A stretch of DNA of 64,000 nucleotides from Nocardia niwae NBRC 108934 = DSM 45340 (GCF_001613465.1 NZ_BDCK01000024.1:186001-250000); one strand, 5' to 3'. Shown: positions 54,093-62,295, counted from the first letter of the stretch. Program-made: numbers and translations. The notes: generated from the letters alone by a model not told the origin.

Positions 54093-55046
54093 ATGGAGTC
54101 ATTGGCCTTCCACAGCGACAGCTTGGGCGATACCGAAGAGTTCCTCAATCTCAACTACACCAGGATGCGGATCGGCAACAGCACCGGCGTCCCCGTCCGG
54201 ACGGACATCACCCGGACGATGCTCGGCCCGGTCAGCCTGGACGCCCTCGATTTGAGCTTCGACATGCGGTACGACGCCCAGCCGCTGGGCAAGATATGCC
54301 TGTGCGAGGTAGACGCGGGGACGATCGAAGAGAACTATGCCGACGGCAGCACCGACTTCTTCCGGCCCGGCGAACTCGGGCTGCTCACTCCGCCGGACCT
54401 CCCGTACTCCGGGGTGATCCACCAAGCCCGTTACAGCATAACGATGTTCGATCCCGCGCTGCTGACCCAGGTCGCGGCCTCGGCCCCGGGCCACGATCTG
54501 GAACCGGTCCGGCTCACGGGTCATCGCCCGGTCTCGCCGGCCGCAGCACGGCGCCTGTCCGGCGTGCTGGAGCACATGCGCGGTCTCGCTGCCGACCGCA
54601 CGGCCGGCGAGCAGCCGCTGATCACCTCCACCGCCGCGCAGTACCTGGCCGCCACCGTGCTGCACGCTCTCCCGAGCACCGCGCACACCGATCCCACGGC
54701 GAACGACCGCAACGACGCCCATCCCGACACGGTGCGACGCGCGCTGGCCTACCTCGAGTCGCACGTCAGCGAGGACATCACCGTCGCCGACATCGCCGCG
54801 GCTTCCTATGTCACCGTTCGCGCGCTGCAACTGGCGTTCCGTCGCCATCTCGACACCACGCCCATGGCGTATCTGCGGCGGCTTCGCCTGCGCGCGGCGC
54901 ACGAACAGCTGCGCGACAGCTCGTCCGACGACGGTCACACCGTGACCTCGATCGCCGCGGCCTGGGGTTTCGCTCATCCGGGACGATTCGCGAGCGCCTA
55001 CCGCTCGGCATACGGTCGCTCTCCCCATACCACTCTCATCGCGTGA
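54093..55046 (+). CDS. AraC-family transcriptional regulator
   Basis: A 317-residue regulator. The N-terminal half is an AraC-binding-like cupin (GKICLCEVDAGTIEENYADGSTDFFRPGELGLL). The C-terminal double HTH reads ALAYLESHVSEDITVADIAAASYVTVRALQLAFRRHLDTTPMAYLRRLRLRAAHEQL and then VTSIAAAWGFAHPGRFASAYRSAYGRSP. ATG 54093 has CAGGAG about 10 bases upstream. Targets unknown. It converges on the sigma-factor gene. Confidence 0.92.
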   Translation: MESLAFHSDSLGDTEEFLNLNYTRMRIGNSTGVPVRTDITRTMLGPVSLDALDLSFDMRYDAQPLGKICLCEVDAGTIEENYADGSTDFFRPGELGLLTPPDLPYSGVIHQARYSITMFDPALLTQVAASAPGHDLEPVRLTGHRPVSPAAARRLSGVLEHMRGLAADRTAGEQPLITSTAAQYLAATVLHALPSTAHTDPTANDRNDAHPDTVRRALAYLESHVSEDITVADIAAASYVTVRALQLAFRRHLDTTPMAYLRRLRLRAAHEQLRDSSSDDGHTVTSIAAAWGFAHPGRFASAYRSAYGRSPHTTLIA

Positions 55047-55095
55047 CCCACCGCCACTCGAGCTTTCGGCCGAGGACTCGGCGAGAAAGCCGTGA

Positions 55096-55917
55096 TCAGT
55101 CCCGCAGGGCACGCTCGCGAAGGTCCGCGAGGGTTCGCGACAAGACACGGGAGATGTGCATCTGGGAGACGCCCAGGACGGCGGCGATCTGCGCCTGCGT
55201 ACGGCCCTCGAAAAAGCGCATGCGCAGCACGCGCCGCTCCCGCTCGGGCAGTTCGGCGAGCAGCGGCGCGACCGCGAGCGCCTCGTCGGTCAGGTCGTAG
55301 GAGGGATCTTCCTCGCCGAACGTCTCCGCGACGCGCACCGAGGCGCCGCCGCTCTCGTCGTCCTCGATGACCGCGTCGATCGAGTTCGTGGAATAGGCGT
55401 TGCCTGCCAGCAACGCTTGGGTGACTTCGGTCAGGTCGATGTCGAGTTCGACCGCGATTTCGAGCGCGGTGGGCATCCGTTCCAATCGCTGGGACAGCCG
55501 CTCCACGGTGGGGCCGATGGTCAGCTGAATCTCCTTGATCCGGCGCGGCACTCGCACCGCCCAGCTGTGGTCGCGGAAGTGGCGGCGTACCTCGCCCATG
55601 ATGGTGGGCACCGCGAACGACAGGAACGACGGTCCCCGCGCCGGGTCGAAGCGGTCGACCGCGAGCACCAGCCCCACGGCGGCGATCTGGTACAGATCGT
55701 CGTAGTTCTCCCCGCGGCCGACGAAGCGGCGGGCGATGTGCTCGGCCAGCGGCAGGCACCGGCGCATGATCGCTTCCCGCAGCCCCGGCCGTTCGGGATC
55801 GTGCTCGTCCATCGCGGCCAATTTCTCCAGCCAGGGTTCGATGCCGTCGTAACTGTCCGTCCCGCGCCGCGTCCGGCGCGGCGTGGCGGTCCTGCGGTTG
55901 GCGGTCGCGAGTGACAT
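55096..55917 (-). CDS. SigF/SigB-type stress sigma factor
   Basis: A 273-residue group 3 sigma factor. Region 2 has LPLAEHIARRFVGRGENYDDLYQIAAVGLVLAVDRFDPARGPSFLSFAVPTIMGEVRRHFRDHSWAVRVPRR. Region 3 follows, and region 4 has LPERERRVLRMRFFEGRTQAQIAAVLGVSQMHISRVLSRTLADLR. It directs general-stress transcription and is normally held by an anti-sigma factor. No RsbW-type kinase is adjacent, but STAS and PAS-ANTAR genes follow upstream. ATG 55917 has GAGGAAGC. Confidence 0.93.
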   Translation of the reverse strand: MSLATANRRTATPRRTRRGTDSYDGIEPWLEKLAAMDEHDPERPGLREAIMRRCLPLAEHIARRFVGRGENYDDLYQIAAVGLVLAVDRFDPARGPSFLSFAVPTIMGEVRRHFRDHSWAVRVPRRIKEIQLTIGPTVERLSQRLERMPTALEIAVELDIDLTEVTQALLAGNAYSTNSIDAVIEDDESGGASVRVAETFGEEDPSYDLTDEALAVAPLLAELPERERRVLRMRFFEGRTQAQIAAVLGVSQMHISRVLSRTLADLRERALRD

Positions 55918-56002
55918 GAGCTTCCTCGTTCCTTGTCCAGCGGCCGCCGCGCTCGCCCGATAGAAGGCGGCGACGACCGCCGAATACCGCCCGGCTGCCG
56001 CG

Positions 56003-56608
56003 TCAAGCGGTTGTGGGCGGTCTTGTTCGTATTTCGGACGGGCGACGGTGCCCGGATGCGTTCTCGGGATCGCTCGCCTCCGCGGGATGCCGCCGAGAGT
56101 GAGCCGTGCCACCGGGGGTGCGCGGTCGGCGACCAGCCTCCGGGGAGATCCCCTGATGTGCTGCCGTACCGCCGCCGGTCCGCCCCGCCACGCCATCCGC
56201 GACGACAGCGCCGGGTGACCGGCACCCGCGCGGCCGGGGATCACCGTCGTCGTGCATCGCAGGCGCCGGGCACGCGACCACCGGCACGCTCTGCCCCACT
56301 CCCAGCACGTCCACGATGCGCCGCACGGGTCCGTCGTCCGGCACGGTCAGGCCGACCGGGACACCTGTTCGCGCCCCCCACCTCGCCAGCCGCAGCACCA
56401 CGCGCACGCCCGCACAGGCCAGGAAACGCACCGCACACAGGTCGAGGACGACCAGATCGGGGTTCACTGTTGTGCGGCAATGCTTTTCGATGAATTCGTT
56501 CATCGCGGCGAAACACTCGTCGGCGGTCGCGGCATCCAGTTCACCGTGGGCGACGAGGAGCAAACCGTCATCGGTCCGGATGCCCTCCACGCCGTTCTGA
56601 CAGGTCAT
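56003..56608 (-). CDS. STAS-domain protein without phospho-serine
   Basis: A 201-residue protein. The first 110 residues form an STAS anti-anti-sigma fold (LLVAHGELDAATADECFAAMNEFIEK, LVVLDLCAVRFLACAGVRVVLRLARWG). The usual phosphorylated DSSG is ACAG here, so the classic serine switch is missing. The last 90 residues are Pro/Arg/Gly-rich and may be untranslated or disordered. GGAGG lies 5 bases before ATG 56608. It is upstream of the sigma gene on the same strand. Confidence 0.85.
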   Translation of the reverse strand: MTCQNGVEGIRTDDGLLLVAHGELDAATADECFAAMNEFIEKHCRTTVNPDLVVLDLCAVRFLACAGVRVVLRLARWGARTGVPVGLTVPDDGPVRRIVDVLGVGQSVPVVACPAPAMHDDGDPRPRGCRSPGAVVADGVAGRTGGGTAAHQGISPEAGRRPRTPGGTAHSRRHPAEASDPENASGHRRPSEIRTRPPTTA

Positions 56609-57653
56609 GCGTACCTCCGGCGGCCGGGTATCGGCACGAGACCGCACAGTCGAGCCTGTCAGTCGGCACCGGTGGTGTCAGCGCGACAGACGAAGTCTCG
56701 CGTGGCATCGGTCCGAAAAACGAAACGCCTGACCGCACCGAGCGGGTCAGTCCCGGGGGATGCGGTGGTGGACGGTGAGCAGGATATGGTCGAACGCGGC
56801 GACCAGGTCCGCCGGTGGCGGCGGTACCAGCGGGAGTTCCGCGATCAGTTGCTGGGCGAGTGCCCGCAACTTCGTGTTGGTTTCCTGCGATCGCCAGCGC
56901 AGTATCTGGAACGCTTGCTCGGCGCTGATCTGGTAGACGCGCATGAGCACCCCCTTGGCCTGCTCGATGACCGCGCGATTCTCGTAGAGCCCGGGCAGCG
57001 TCGCGGCGAGCATGGCCTGGTGCGCCTCGGCCAGGGTGTCGGAGAGGTCGACGTAGAAGCCCGCGGTGCCGACCGCGAGGCCCGCGTCGTCCAGAATCCG
57101 GTCGGCGACGACGAGCACCGTGTGCTCCTGGCCGGACAGGTCGATGAATCGATGCCTGCTCGAGAAGGGCTCACCGTGATCGATGGCCCGCGTGATGGTC
57201 TCGGCGACGTGCGTGCGGTCGTCGGGATGCTTGTGCGCGAGCAGCAGTTGTGTGGTCGGCTCGATCTCACCGGGCTGGTAGCCGTGCATGCGATAGACCT
57301 CGGCGGACCATTCCCAACGGCGGGTGGCGAACCAGAACCGGAAGCTTCCGACAGTAGGTTGCTCGGGCGGTGCCGCACCGGCGGTGGTCACGGCGGACAT
57401 ACGGGGCTGCATGCTTTGAGTCATGGATGCAAGGCCTCTCCGAGGGACAAGGGGCTCACGCCGCAACGCGACCCGCGGGCTGTCTTCCCTCGGCGGGGTC
57501 ACGCGGACGCGGGCACGTTCGGCCGACAATCCGCTGTTGACTCAACGGCCGGCGCACGCGCACATCGTGGCGGCAGCCGGTGACCTGCGACCCAGTATGT
57601 CATCCGCCTGCGGCTCGGGCTCGACGAGGCTCGGCTACCGTCCGAAAAACGAA
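56026..57653. repeat. Three copies of TCCGAAANACGAA near stress genes
   Basis: A 13-base motif occurs at 56026-56038 (inverted), 56712-56724 and 57641-57653. Each copy lies roughly 100-220 bases upstream of a gene start: the sigma factor, the STAS gene and the PAS-ANTAR gene. It may be a common regulatory site, though the first copy is in the opposite orientation and inside the STAS gene. Confidence 0.45.
56747..57424 (-). CDS. PAS-ANTAR RNA-binding regulator
   Basis: A 225-residue protein. The PAS fold (residues about 20-125) has SFRFWFATRRWEWSAEVYRMHGYQPGEIEPTTQLLLAHKHPDDR. The C-terminal ANTAR domain reads NRAVIEQAKGVLMRVYQISAEQAFQILRWRSQETNTKLRALAQQLI. ANTAR proteins bind paired hairpins in nascent RNA and prevent termination. 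The PAS part may sense a ligand. This family is common next to STAS proteins in nocardiae. Confidence 0.92.
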   Translation of the reverse strand: MTQSMQPRMSAVTTAGAAPPEQPTVGSFRFWFATRRWEWSAEVYRMHGYQPGEIEPTTQLLLAHKHPDDRTHVAETITRAIDHGEPFSSRHRFIDLSGQEHTVLVVADRILDDAGLAVGTAGFYVDLSDTLAEAHQAMLAATLPGLYENRAVIEQAKGVLMRVYQISAEQAFQILRWRSQETNTKLRALAQQLIAELPLVPPPPADLVAAFDHILLTVHHRIPRD

Positions 57654-57862
57654 GCACACCCTGGTTCTTCCGCAGCGGGTGATCGTCTGGCGCGCAAGGG
57701 ATCAGAGCCGGACGACCACGCGGACCGCGTACCGGCACATTCCCTGACTTCGAATCGAGTTCGCGCACAGCGTGGCCCGGCTCGTTGCCGCGAGCCCGAC
57801 GAGCCGTTGCGCCGGACGTGGTGGCCGCAGCCCTCGGGCTCGGCGCCCCGGACGCGTAGGGA
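57425..57862. other. 438-base intergenic stretch
   Basis: This is the region upstream of the PAS-ANTAR gene and downstream of the PfkB gene. It contains one copy of the TCCGAAANACGAA motif at 57641. Open frames here are Arg/Pro/Ser-rich without domains. No terminator with a clear stem was found. Confidence 0.5.
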
Positions 57863-58864
57863 TCATTCCCACGGAGTGTCCCCTGCGACATTCGCTCCGG
57901 AAACCGTGGCCGGTTCCGATTCCGCGAACGCGGCGGCGGCGCCGGAGCCGACGAACTCGGCCGCCGCCAGCACCGCCCGGCGCACCGCCCGCTCCGGTCC
58001 GCTGCCCTCGCCCACATGGGCCGTCGCGGCGACGGCGAAACTGTCGCCCGCCCCGCAGGTGTCCCAACCGGCGGGCGTCTTCGCCGCGACCGGAAGCGGG
58101 ATGCGCAGGCGCTTGCCCGACGCCCGCAGGCAGACCAGGGCGCCTTCCGGTCCGAGGGTCACCGCGATGGCGTCGACGGCCCATCCTTTGGCGAGTTTCC
58201 ACAGGTCAGGACCATCGTCGAGTCGGCCGGACAGCAGCGTGAGCGCTTCCGCGCGATTCGGGGTCACCAGTGCCGCGCCCGGGATCGGCACGGGTCCGTG
58301 CGGGTGGGGATCCCAGACGACCGGAACATGGCGGGCATGGTCGCGCAGCAGTGCACGGATCTGCGGGTGAGCCGCGATGCCGCGACCGTAGTCCGACACC
58401 AGCACCGCCCGCGCCGCCGCGAGCACGGCGTGCGCCTCCTCCGGCAGCGGGTCGGCGCCGGCTCGTCCGGTACCGGAATCGATTCTGGTGATCAGCACGG
58501 GCCGCCGGGGCTCCTTGGCCCGGGCGTGCCCGTTCGAGCGGGCCCATGGGCCGACCGCGCGCACGCGCTGCTTACAGATGGTCGAACCACGCAGGGGAAG
58601 CGCGATGACGCGTACGTGCCGGTCCAGCAGCCCGCGCAACCGGGCCGCCGCCTCGTCGGCGGCGAAGCCCGCGATCAGGACGACGTCCCGGTCGCCGGCC
58701 GCGGCGAGCCGGGCCGCCAATCCCGCGCCCCCGGGACGGAACGCCCGATGTACGACGTCGACGACCGGGGCCGCCGACTCCGCACTGCACCGGTCGGCGC
58801 GACCGTCGACGTCGATGTCGAGCAGCGCGTCCCCGATCACGACGAGCGGATCGCCCGCGGCCAT
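57863..58864 (-). CDS. PfkB-family carbohydrate kinase (RfaE-like)
   Basis: A 333-residue ribokinase-fold enzyme: DPLVVIGDALLDIDVDG, FRPGGAGLAARLAAAGDRDVVLIAG, VLVSDYGRGI and the catalytic AAKTPAGWDTCGAGDSFAVAATAHV with Asp in GAGD. The pattern resembles heptose-phosphate kinase RfaE. The sugar is not certain. Its ATG overlaps the stop of a glycosyltransferase fragment as TGATG, suggesting it belonged to a larger glycan cluster. Confidence 0.88.
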   Translation of the reverse strand: MAAGDPLVVIGDALLDIDVDGRADRCSAESAAPVVDVVHRAFRPGGAGLAARLAAAGDRDVVLIAGFAADEAAARLRGLLDRHVRVIALPLRGSTICKQRVRAVGPWARSNGHARAKEPRRPVLITRIDSGTGRAGADPLPEEAHAVLAAARAVLVSDYGRGIAAHPQIRALLRDHARHVPVVWDPHPHGPVPIPGAALVTPNRAEALTLLSGRLDDGPDLWKLAKGWAVDAIAVTLGPEGALVCLRASGKRLRIPLPVAAKTPAGWDTCGAGDSFAVAATAHVGEGSGPERAVRRAVLAAAEFVGSGAAAAFAESEPATVSGANVAGDTPWE

Positions 58865-59145
58865 CACTCTCGCTCCAGCGCGGCTTCCGACGCCGTCCAC
58901 GCTCCGTGCACCAGCGGCACGGGCATCTCCTGCACCGGCGCGGCGGTATCGGCCTCGGGCGAATCGGTGCCGAGCACGACTTCGCATGCGGGACGAAAGC
59001 CGTAGGGCTCGGTGCGGACGGCCCCGCCGCCACGCCGTGACATGACCACCGGCGACTCGGCGGCGTGGATATCCCGGCCACCGGCGTGCCCGGCACCGAA
59101 CTCGGCCGGCGGGCCGTCGCGCTCGGACACCATGGCGATCCTCAC
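58864..59145 (-). CDS. Short protein like the N-terminus of a GT4 glycosyltransferase
   Basis: A 93-residue product starting RIAMVSERDGPPAEF and continuing AGHAGGRDIHAAESPVVMSRRGG. This mirrors the GT4 opening motif G-G-x-N-V-H-V-x-E-L-A-x-x-L-x-x-x-G-H. The rest of a glycosyltransferase is missing, and the remainder is Pro/Glu-rich. GGAG before GTG 59145 and coupling to the kinase start suggest it is still translated. It may be a truncated remnant or a reshaped small protein. Confidence 0.6.
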   Translation of the reverse strand: MRIAMVSERDGPPAEFGAGHAGGRDIHAAESPVVMSRRGGGAVRTEPYGFRPACEVVLGTDSPEADTAAPVQEMPVPLVHGAWTASEAALERE

Positions 59146-59366
59146 TGCAGGCTCCGTTCGCCGAGGACGACTGGATCACACACGCAGTAGTCGATCCGGG
59201 CCGCACCAGAAGCCCGCACGTGCTGACATGCCCCGACCTACCGCGCCGAAACATCCGTTCTCCGATGCGGCGCAGATCTCGGCGATTCGCTGTTGGCCTT
59301 CTCCGCGATCCACGCGCTATTCCAGCGGCCCGGATCGCCCCGCTCGGTACACGAATGCTCGCCCCA

Positions 59367-59678
59367 TCACCGGCCGGGCGTGTGGGGCCGTGGTGTGTAC
59401 GGCCGAACACTCGCCGCCTCGGGGCCCCGGTCGGTGATCGCGGTGGTGAAGACGACGGTCTGACCTGGAGCGAGTGTCTTGTACCCACGGGTGTCGATGG
59501 CACGGAAGTCGACGAAGACGGGGCTCGTGCGATCGTCGGGCTCGAGATAGCCGAAGCCCTTCTCGGTGTTGAACCAGGCAACGGTGCCATGACGCCATTC
59601 GGTGGCGGTGGCGGGCACGAGGGTGTCGCGACGCCGGCGGGGCGGCCGGAATCGACTCGGGGCATGCGTTGTAGTCAT
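59367..59678 (-). CDS. Cold-shock domain protein with extensions
   Basis: A 103-residue protein built round one cold-shock domain: HGTVAWFNTEKGFGYLEPDD (RNP1 KGFGYL), VFVDFRAIDTRGYKTLAPGQTVVFTT (RNP2 with VFVDF for the usual VFVHF). It has a 28-residue basic N-terminal extension (SRFRPPRRRRDT) and a Pro/Arg tail, both longer than in CspA (about 67 residues). Probably binds single-stranded nucleic acid. Confidence 0.88.
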   Translation of the reverse strand: MTTTHAPSRFRPPRRRRDTLVPATATEWRHGTVAWFNTEKGFGYLEPDDRTSPVFVDFRAIDTRGYKTLAPGQTVVFTTAITDRGPEAASVRPYTPRPHTPGR

Positions 59679-59704
59679 GAGACAGCGTGGGAGCGGGAAT
59701 CGGG

Positions 59705-59920
59705 TCAGTACGCGAGCGGGTATTCGTCGTCGGGCAGCGGCGTGACGAAGGCTTGATCGAGCCGGTCCACTTCGTCGGCGTGGTCGAAGGCTTCCCGGAT
59801 GCGTTCGGTCAGCGGGTTCAGCGCCGTCGGGTCGATTCCCGCGTGCTCGTGCCGGTCGGCAGGCGCTTGCTGTTCGAGGTGGTCGGCGCGGCTACCGGTG
59901 GGAAAGGTCGGGGTGTGCAC
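59705..59920 (-). CDS. Small acidic hypothetical protein (71 aa)
   Basis: A 71-residue acidic protein ending PDDEYPLAY, with ADHLEQQAPADRHEHAGI near the start and a helix ALNPLTERIREAFDHADEVDRLDQAF. GAGGAAGG lies 6 bases before GTG 59920, a strong ribosome site. No family recognised. It is 26 bases upstream of the cold-shock gene and probably co-transcribed with it. Confidence 0.75.
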   Translation of the reverse strand: MHTPTFPTGSRADHLEQQAPADRHEHAGIDPTALNPLTERIREAFDHADEVDRLDQAFVTPLPDDEYPLAY

Positions 59921-59966
59921 GGTGGTCCTTCCTCGTGACGTCAGGCCTGTCCTGGGATACGGGAGC

Positions 59967-59998
59967 CGCGGGCCCGGACACCGCGTGCCGGGCCCGCG
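59967..59998. terminator. Hairpin terminator
   Basis: An 11-bp perfect stem (CGCGGGCCCGG/CCGGGCCCGCG) with a 10-base loop lies between the 84-residue protein gene (ends 60082) and the 71-residue protein gene (starts 59920) on the minus strand. It separates two short transcripts. Confidence 0.65.
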
Positions 59999-60081
59999 TC
60001 GGAAGAGAGTGACGTGACGGTTCGATCGATTCGGGCATCACCTGCCTTCCTTGCGCCTGTCTTTCCGATCTGCCGAAAGCC

Positions 60082-60336
60082 TCACCCGCGCGGAGGTCCG
60101 CGCTCGCGCGGATGCGGCCTGTGCGCCGGGATGCGACCGCGCGGGGCGGCGACCTCTGCGGACGGCCGCGGCCCCGTCACCTCGTCGGGGATGTACGCCG
60201 AGCGCGGCACATCCGGTGGGCACCGGGCGATCGCCATTGCCGCACAAAGGATCTCGTCCACTTCGGCGAACAACCCGTCGAGGTCGGCGTCCACCAGCGG
60301 CAACCCGGAGACGTCGCAGATGTCGAGGGTGCTCAC
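60082..60336 (-). CDS. Small hypothetical protein (84 aa)
   Basis: An 84-residue protein. The first 50 residues are ordered (TLDICDVSGLPLVDADLDGLFAEVDEILCAAMAIARCPPDVPRSAYIPDE) with three Cys. The rest is Arg/Pro-rich. GGAGGTGAAGGGTC before GTG 60336 is a strong ribosome site. No family recognised. It lies 43 bases downstream of a truncated Hsp20-like frame. Confidence 0.65.
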   Translation of the reverse strand: MSTLDICDVSGLPLVDADLDGLFAEVDEILCAAMAIARCPPDVPRSAYIPDEVTGPRPSAEVAAPRGRIPAHRPHPRERGPPRG

Positions 60337-60379
60337 GACCCTTCACCTCCTGCCGGAACGTGCTGGGTCCTGCGGGCGA

Positions 60380-60478
60380 TCAGGCGTCGATCGGCACGAC
60401 CGCCGGGTGCGCCGGCCTGCCGAACACCTGGTGCGTCAACTGCTCCAGATCATGGAACGGGTCGCTACGCATCACCAT
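60380..60478 (-). pseudogene. Truncated Hsp20 N-terminal frame (32 codons)
   Basis: The frame MVMRSDPFHDLEQLTHQVF...PAVVPIDA then stop mirrors the opening of actinobacterial Hsp20 proteins (M-x-M-R-T-D-P-F-R-D-L-D-R-L-x-Q-Q-V). The alpha-crystallin domain is absent in all frames downstream. GGAGGTGGCGACCA precedes the ATG, so it may still be translated as a short peptide ahead of the 84-residue gene. Confidence 0.65.
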
Positions 60479-60859
60479 TGGTCGCCACCTCCATCTCACT
60501 CCATCTACTGGGGTCTACCGAGATAACCTATGGCAATTCAGACAGATTTTTTGTAGCACTATCCAGATATCTACGCAAGAGCCCGAGGGGAACAATTTCG
60601 CGGACGGTCGATGGGGGTGTTCGCGAGCCGCCGCCCGCACGCCCGGATGTCCGCGCGCGACAATCGGCAGCGCCACATCGATCGATTACGGCTCCCCTCC
60701 GCACGAGCGGAGACCGGCATCGAGGTTTGCGAAACTTTCGCGCTCGTCACACACCGCGGGCATGACTCGGAAGAGAGAAGGCAGACAGTCAGAAGACCTG
60801 GACGATGCCGAAACCGTTTCTGACACATGGCCGACCGCACAGGCCGGACGATTTGGTGG
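60479..60859. other. 381-base region upstream of the truncated Hsp20 frame
   Basis: An AT-richer region (around 60520-60600) lies directly upstream of the Hsp20-like start on the minus strand and probably holds its promoter. No classical HAIR or CIRCE element could be recognised. The rest has no convincing gene. Confidence 0.45.
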
Positions 60860-60932
60860 AGCGGATGACGGGATTCGAACCCGCGACCCTCACCTTGGCA
60901 AGGTGATGCGCTACCAGCTGCGCTACATCCGC
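60860..60932 (-). tRNA. tRNA-Gly (anticodon GCC)
   Basis: A complete cloverleaf on the minus strand: acceptor GCGGATG/CATCCGC, anticodon stem TCACC/GGTGA with loop TTGCCAA (GCC), T-arm CGGG-TTCGAAT-CCCG and discriminator T with CCA encoded after it at 60857-60859. It lies between the Hsp20-like locus and the MFS gene. Confidence 0.95.
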
Positions 60933-61003
60933 ATTCGCATCGCGGAGTCCGTGATGCGACACAGAACATTAGCGGACACGCGGGGCGAAAAGCCAATCGC
61001 CGC

Positions 61004-62218
61004 TCATGCCCGCCGCACCGCCGATCGGTCCCGGCGCAGTCCGAGGCCGGCCGCGATCAGGCAGGCGAAGGCGACGACACCCACGAACCACGGGAACACC
61101 GTGCTCAGGCCCCATGTGGTGGCCGCCCAACCGGCCAGGATGGTGGGCAGCGCCATCGCCGAATAGGCGAGCAGGTAGTACGCCGACATCGTCTCGCCGC
61201 GCTTGTGCTGCGGGACGACCTCCGACAGGTGGCGCAGCGAACCGCCGAAACCGAGGCCGAAGGTCGCGCCGAGCGCGACGCCCGCGGCGAGCACCGCGAT
61301 CCAATTGTGCGTGGCCAGGGCGGGCACGGTCAGCACCAGCGACAGCGCCATGCCGGTGTCGCCGAGGATCGCGGCCCACCGGGCGGGCACGCCGGTCGCG
61401 AACAATTGCGCGGTCGCGCCAGAGAGGGCGGTGGAGGCGACGACGGCGCCGCCGAATACCAGGTTGTGGATTCCGGTCTGCTGAGTGGCCAGCGAGGGGT
61501 ACAGCGACAGCAGCACGCCCAGCACCGACCATGCCGCCATCACGCCGATGGCCGAGAACCAGAAGTCACCCCGAATCTCCTGCGGTACGGCGGGTTTCGC
61601 GATCCGGATGCGTCCCGCCACGCGAGCCGAGTGCGGTTCGCGCAACGCGAGTACGCCGACGCCGATCGCCAGGCAGACGACGGTTATCACGACGTAAGGC
61701 GTGCGCAGCGGGTGCGGGGCGTACTGCGCGAGCAGCGCCGAGCCCAGGATCGCCACCGCCATGCCCACGTTGAACGCGACGCCGCTGAGCTGCCCGGAGC
61801 GCGCACCGCGATGCGGGCGCAGATCCAGCAGCGCCGCGGCGCCCGCGACCACGGTCGAGCCCACCGCGATACCGTGCAGCGCACGAGCCAGCAACAACAT
61901 GGACACGCTGTCGGCGAGCACGAACACCAGCAATCCGGCGACCATCGTGGCGAACGCGCCGAGCAGCACCGGCTTCCGGCCGACCACGTCCGAGATCCGC
62001 CCGGACACCAGCACCGCGCCCAAGGCGGCCACCGCGTAGACGGCGAACACGATCGTCGTGGTCAGCGGGGAGAGATGCCACTGCTTCTGATAAATGCCGT
62101 AGAGCGGCGCCGGAACGCCCGAAACCCCCAGCGCCACGCCGCTGGCCGCCAGCACCAGGGCGTAGGCCCAGCGCTGCGTGGTCTGCTCCTCGACGGCCAC
62201 CGCCATCGTCGCTGCCAT
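61004..62218 (-). CDS. MFS transporter
   Basis: A 404-residue protein with 12 predicted helices. It has SGRISDVVGRKPVLLGAFATMVAG (motif A between helices 2 and 3), LLLARALHGIAVGSTVVAGAAALLDLRPHRG and GGSLRHLSEVVPQHKRGETMSAYYLLAY. It resembles actinobacterial drug or sugar efflux carriers. ATG 62218 has CGGAG upstream. An ArsR-type regulator is divergent, with an inverted repeat between, so it is probably its repressor. Confidence 0.9.
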   Translation of the reverse strand: MAATMAVAVEEQTTQRWAYALVLAASGVALGVSGVPAPLYGIYQKQWHLSPLTTTIVFAVYAVAALGAVLVSGRISDVVGRKPVLLGAFATMVAGLLVFVLADSVSMLLLARALHGIAVGSTVVAGAAALLDLRPHRGARSGQLSGVAFNVGMAVAILGSALLAQYAPHPLRTPYVVITVVCLAIGVGVLALREPHSARVAGRIRIAKPAVPQEIRGDFWFSAIGVMAAWSVLGVLLSLYPSLATQQTGIHNLVFGGAVVASTALSGATAQLFATGVPARWAAILGDTGMALSLVLTVPALATHNWIAVLAAGVALGATFGLGFGGSLRHLSEVVPQHKRGETMSAYYLLAYSAMALPTILAGWAATTWGLSTVFPWFVGVVAFACLIAAGLGLRRDRSAVRRA

Positions 62219-62235
62219 CGGAACTCCGATCAGGT

Positions 62236-62295
62236 AGGTTTGATAATGATCGAACCGCAATCGACCATACATCCGGTACGACGATCATCAAACCT
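62236..62295. promoter_or_regulatory. Inverted-repeat operator pair between MFS and ArsR genes
   Basis: AGGTTTGATAATGATCG at 62236 and CGATCATCAAACCT at 62282 are inverted copies that match except for a 3-base difference. One lies 18 bases before the MFS start and one 17 bases before the ArsR start. This fits one regulator binding both promoters. Confidence 0.7.

Noticed and set aside
59892..60038. A 48-codon minus-strand frame starting MPESIEPSRHS with a ribosome-site-like AAGGAAGG
   Set aside because: It runs straight through the 11-bp hairpin at 59967-59998 and overlaps the next gene start. The composition after the first residues is that of non-coding GC-rich DNA.
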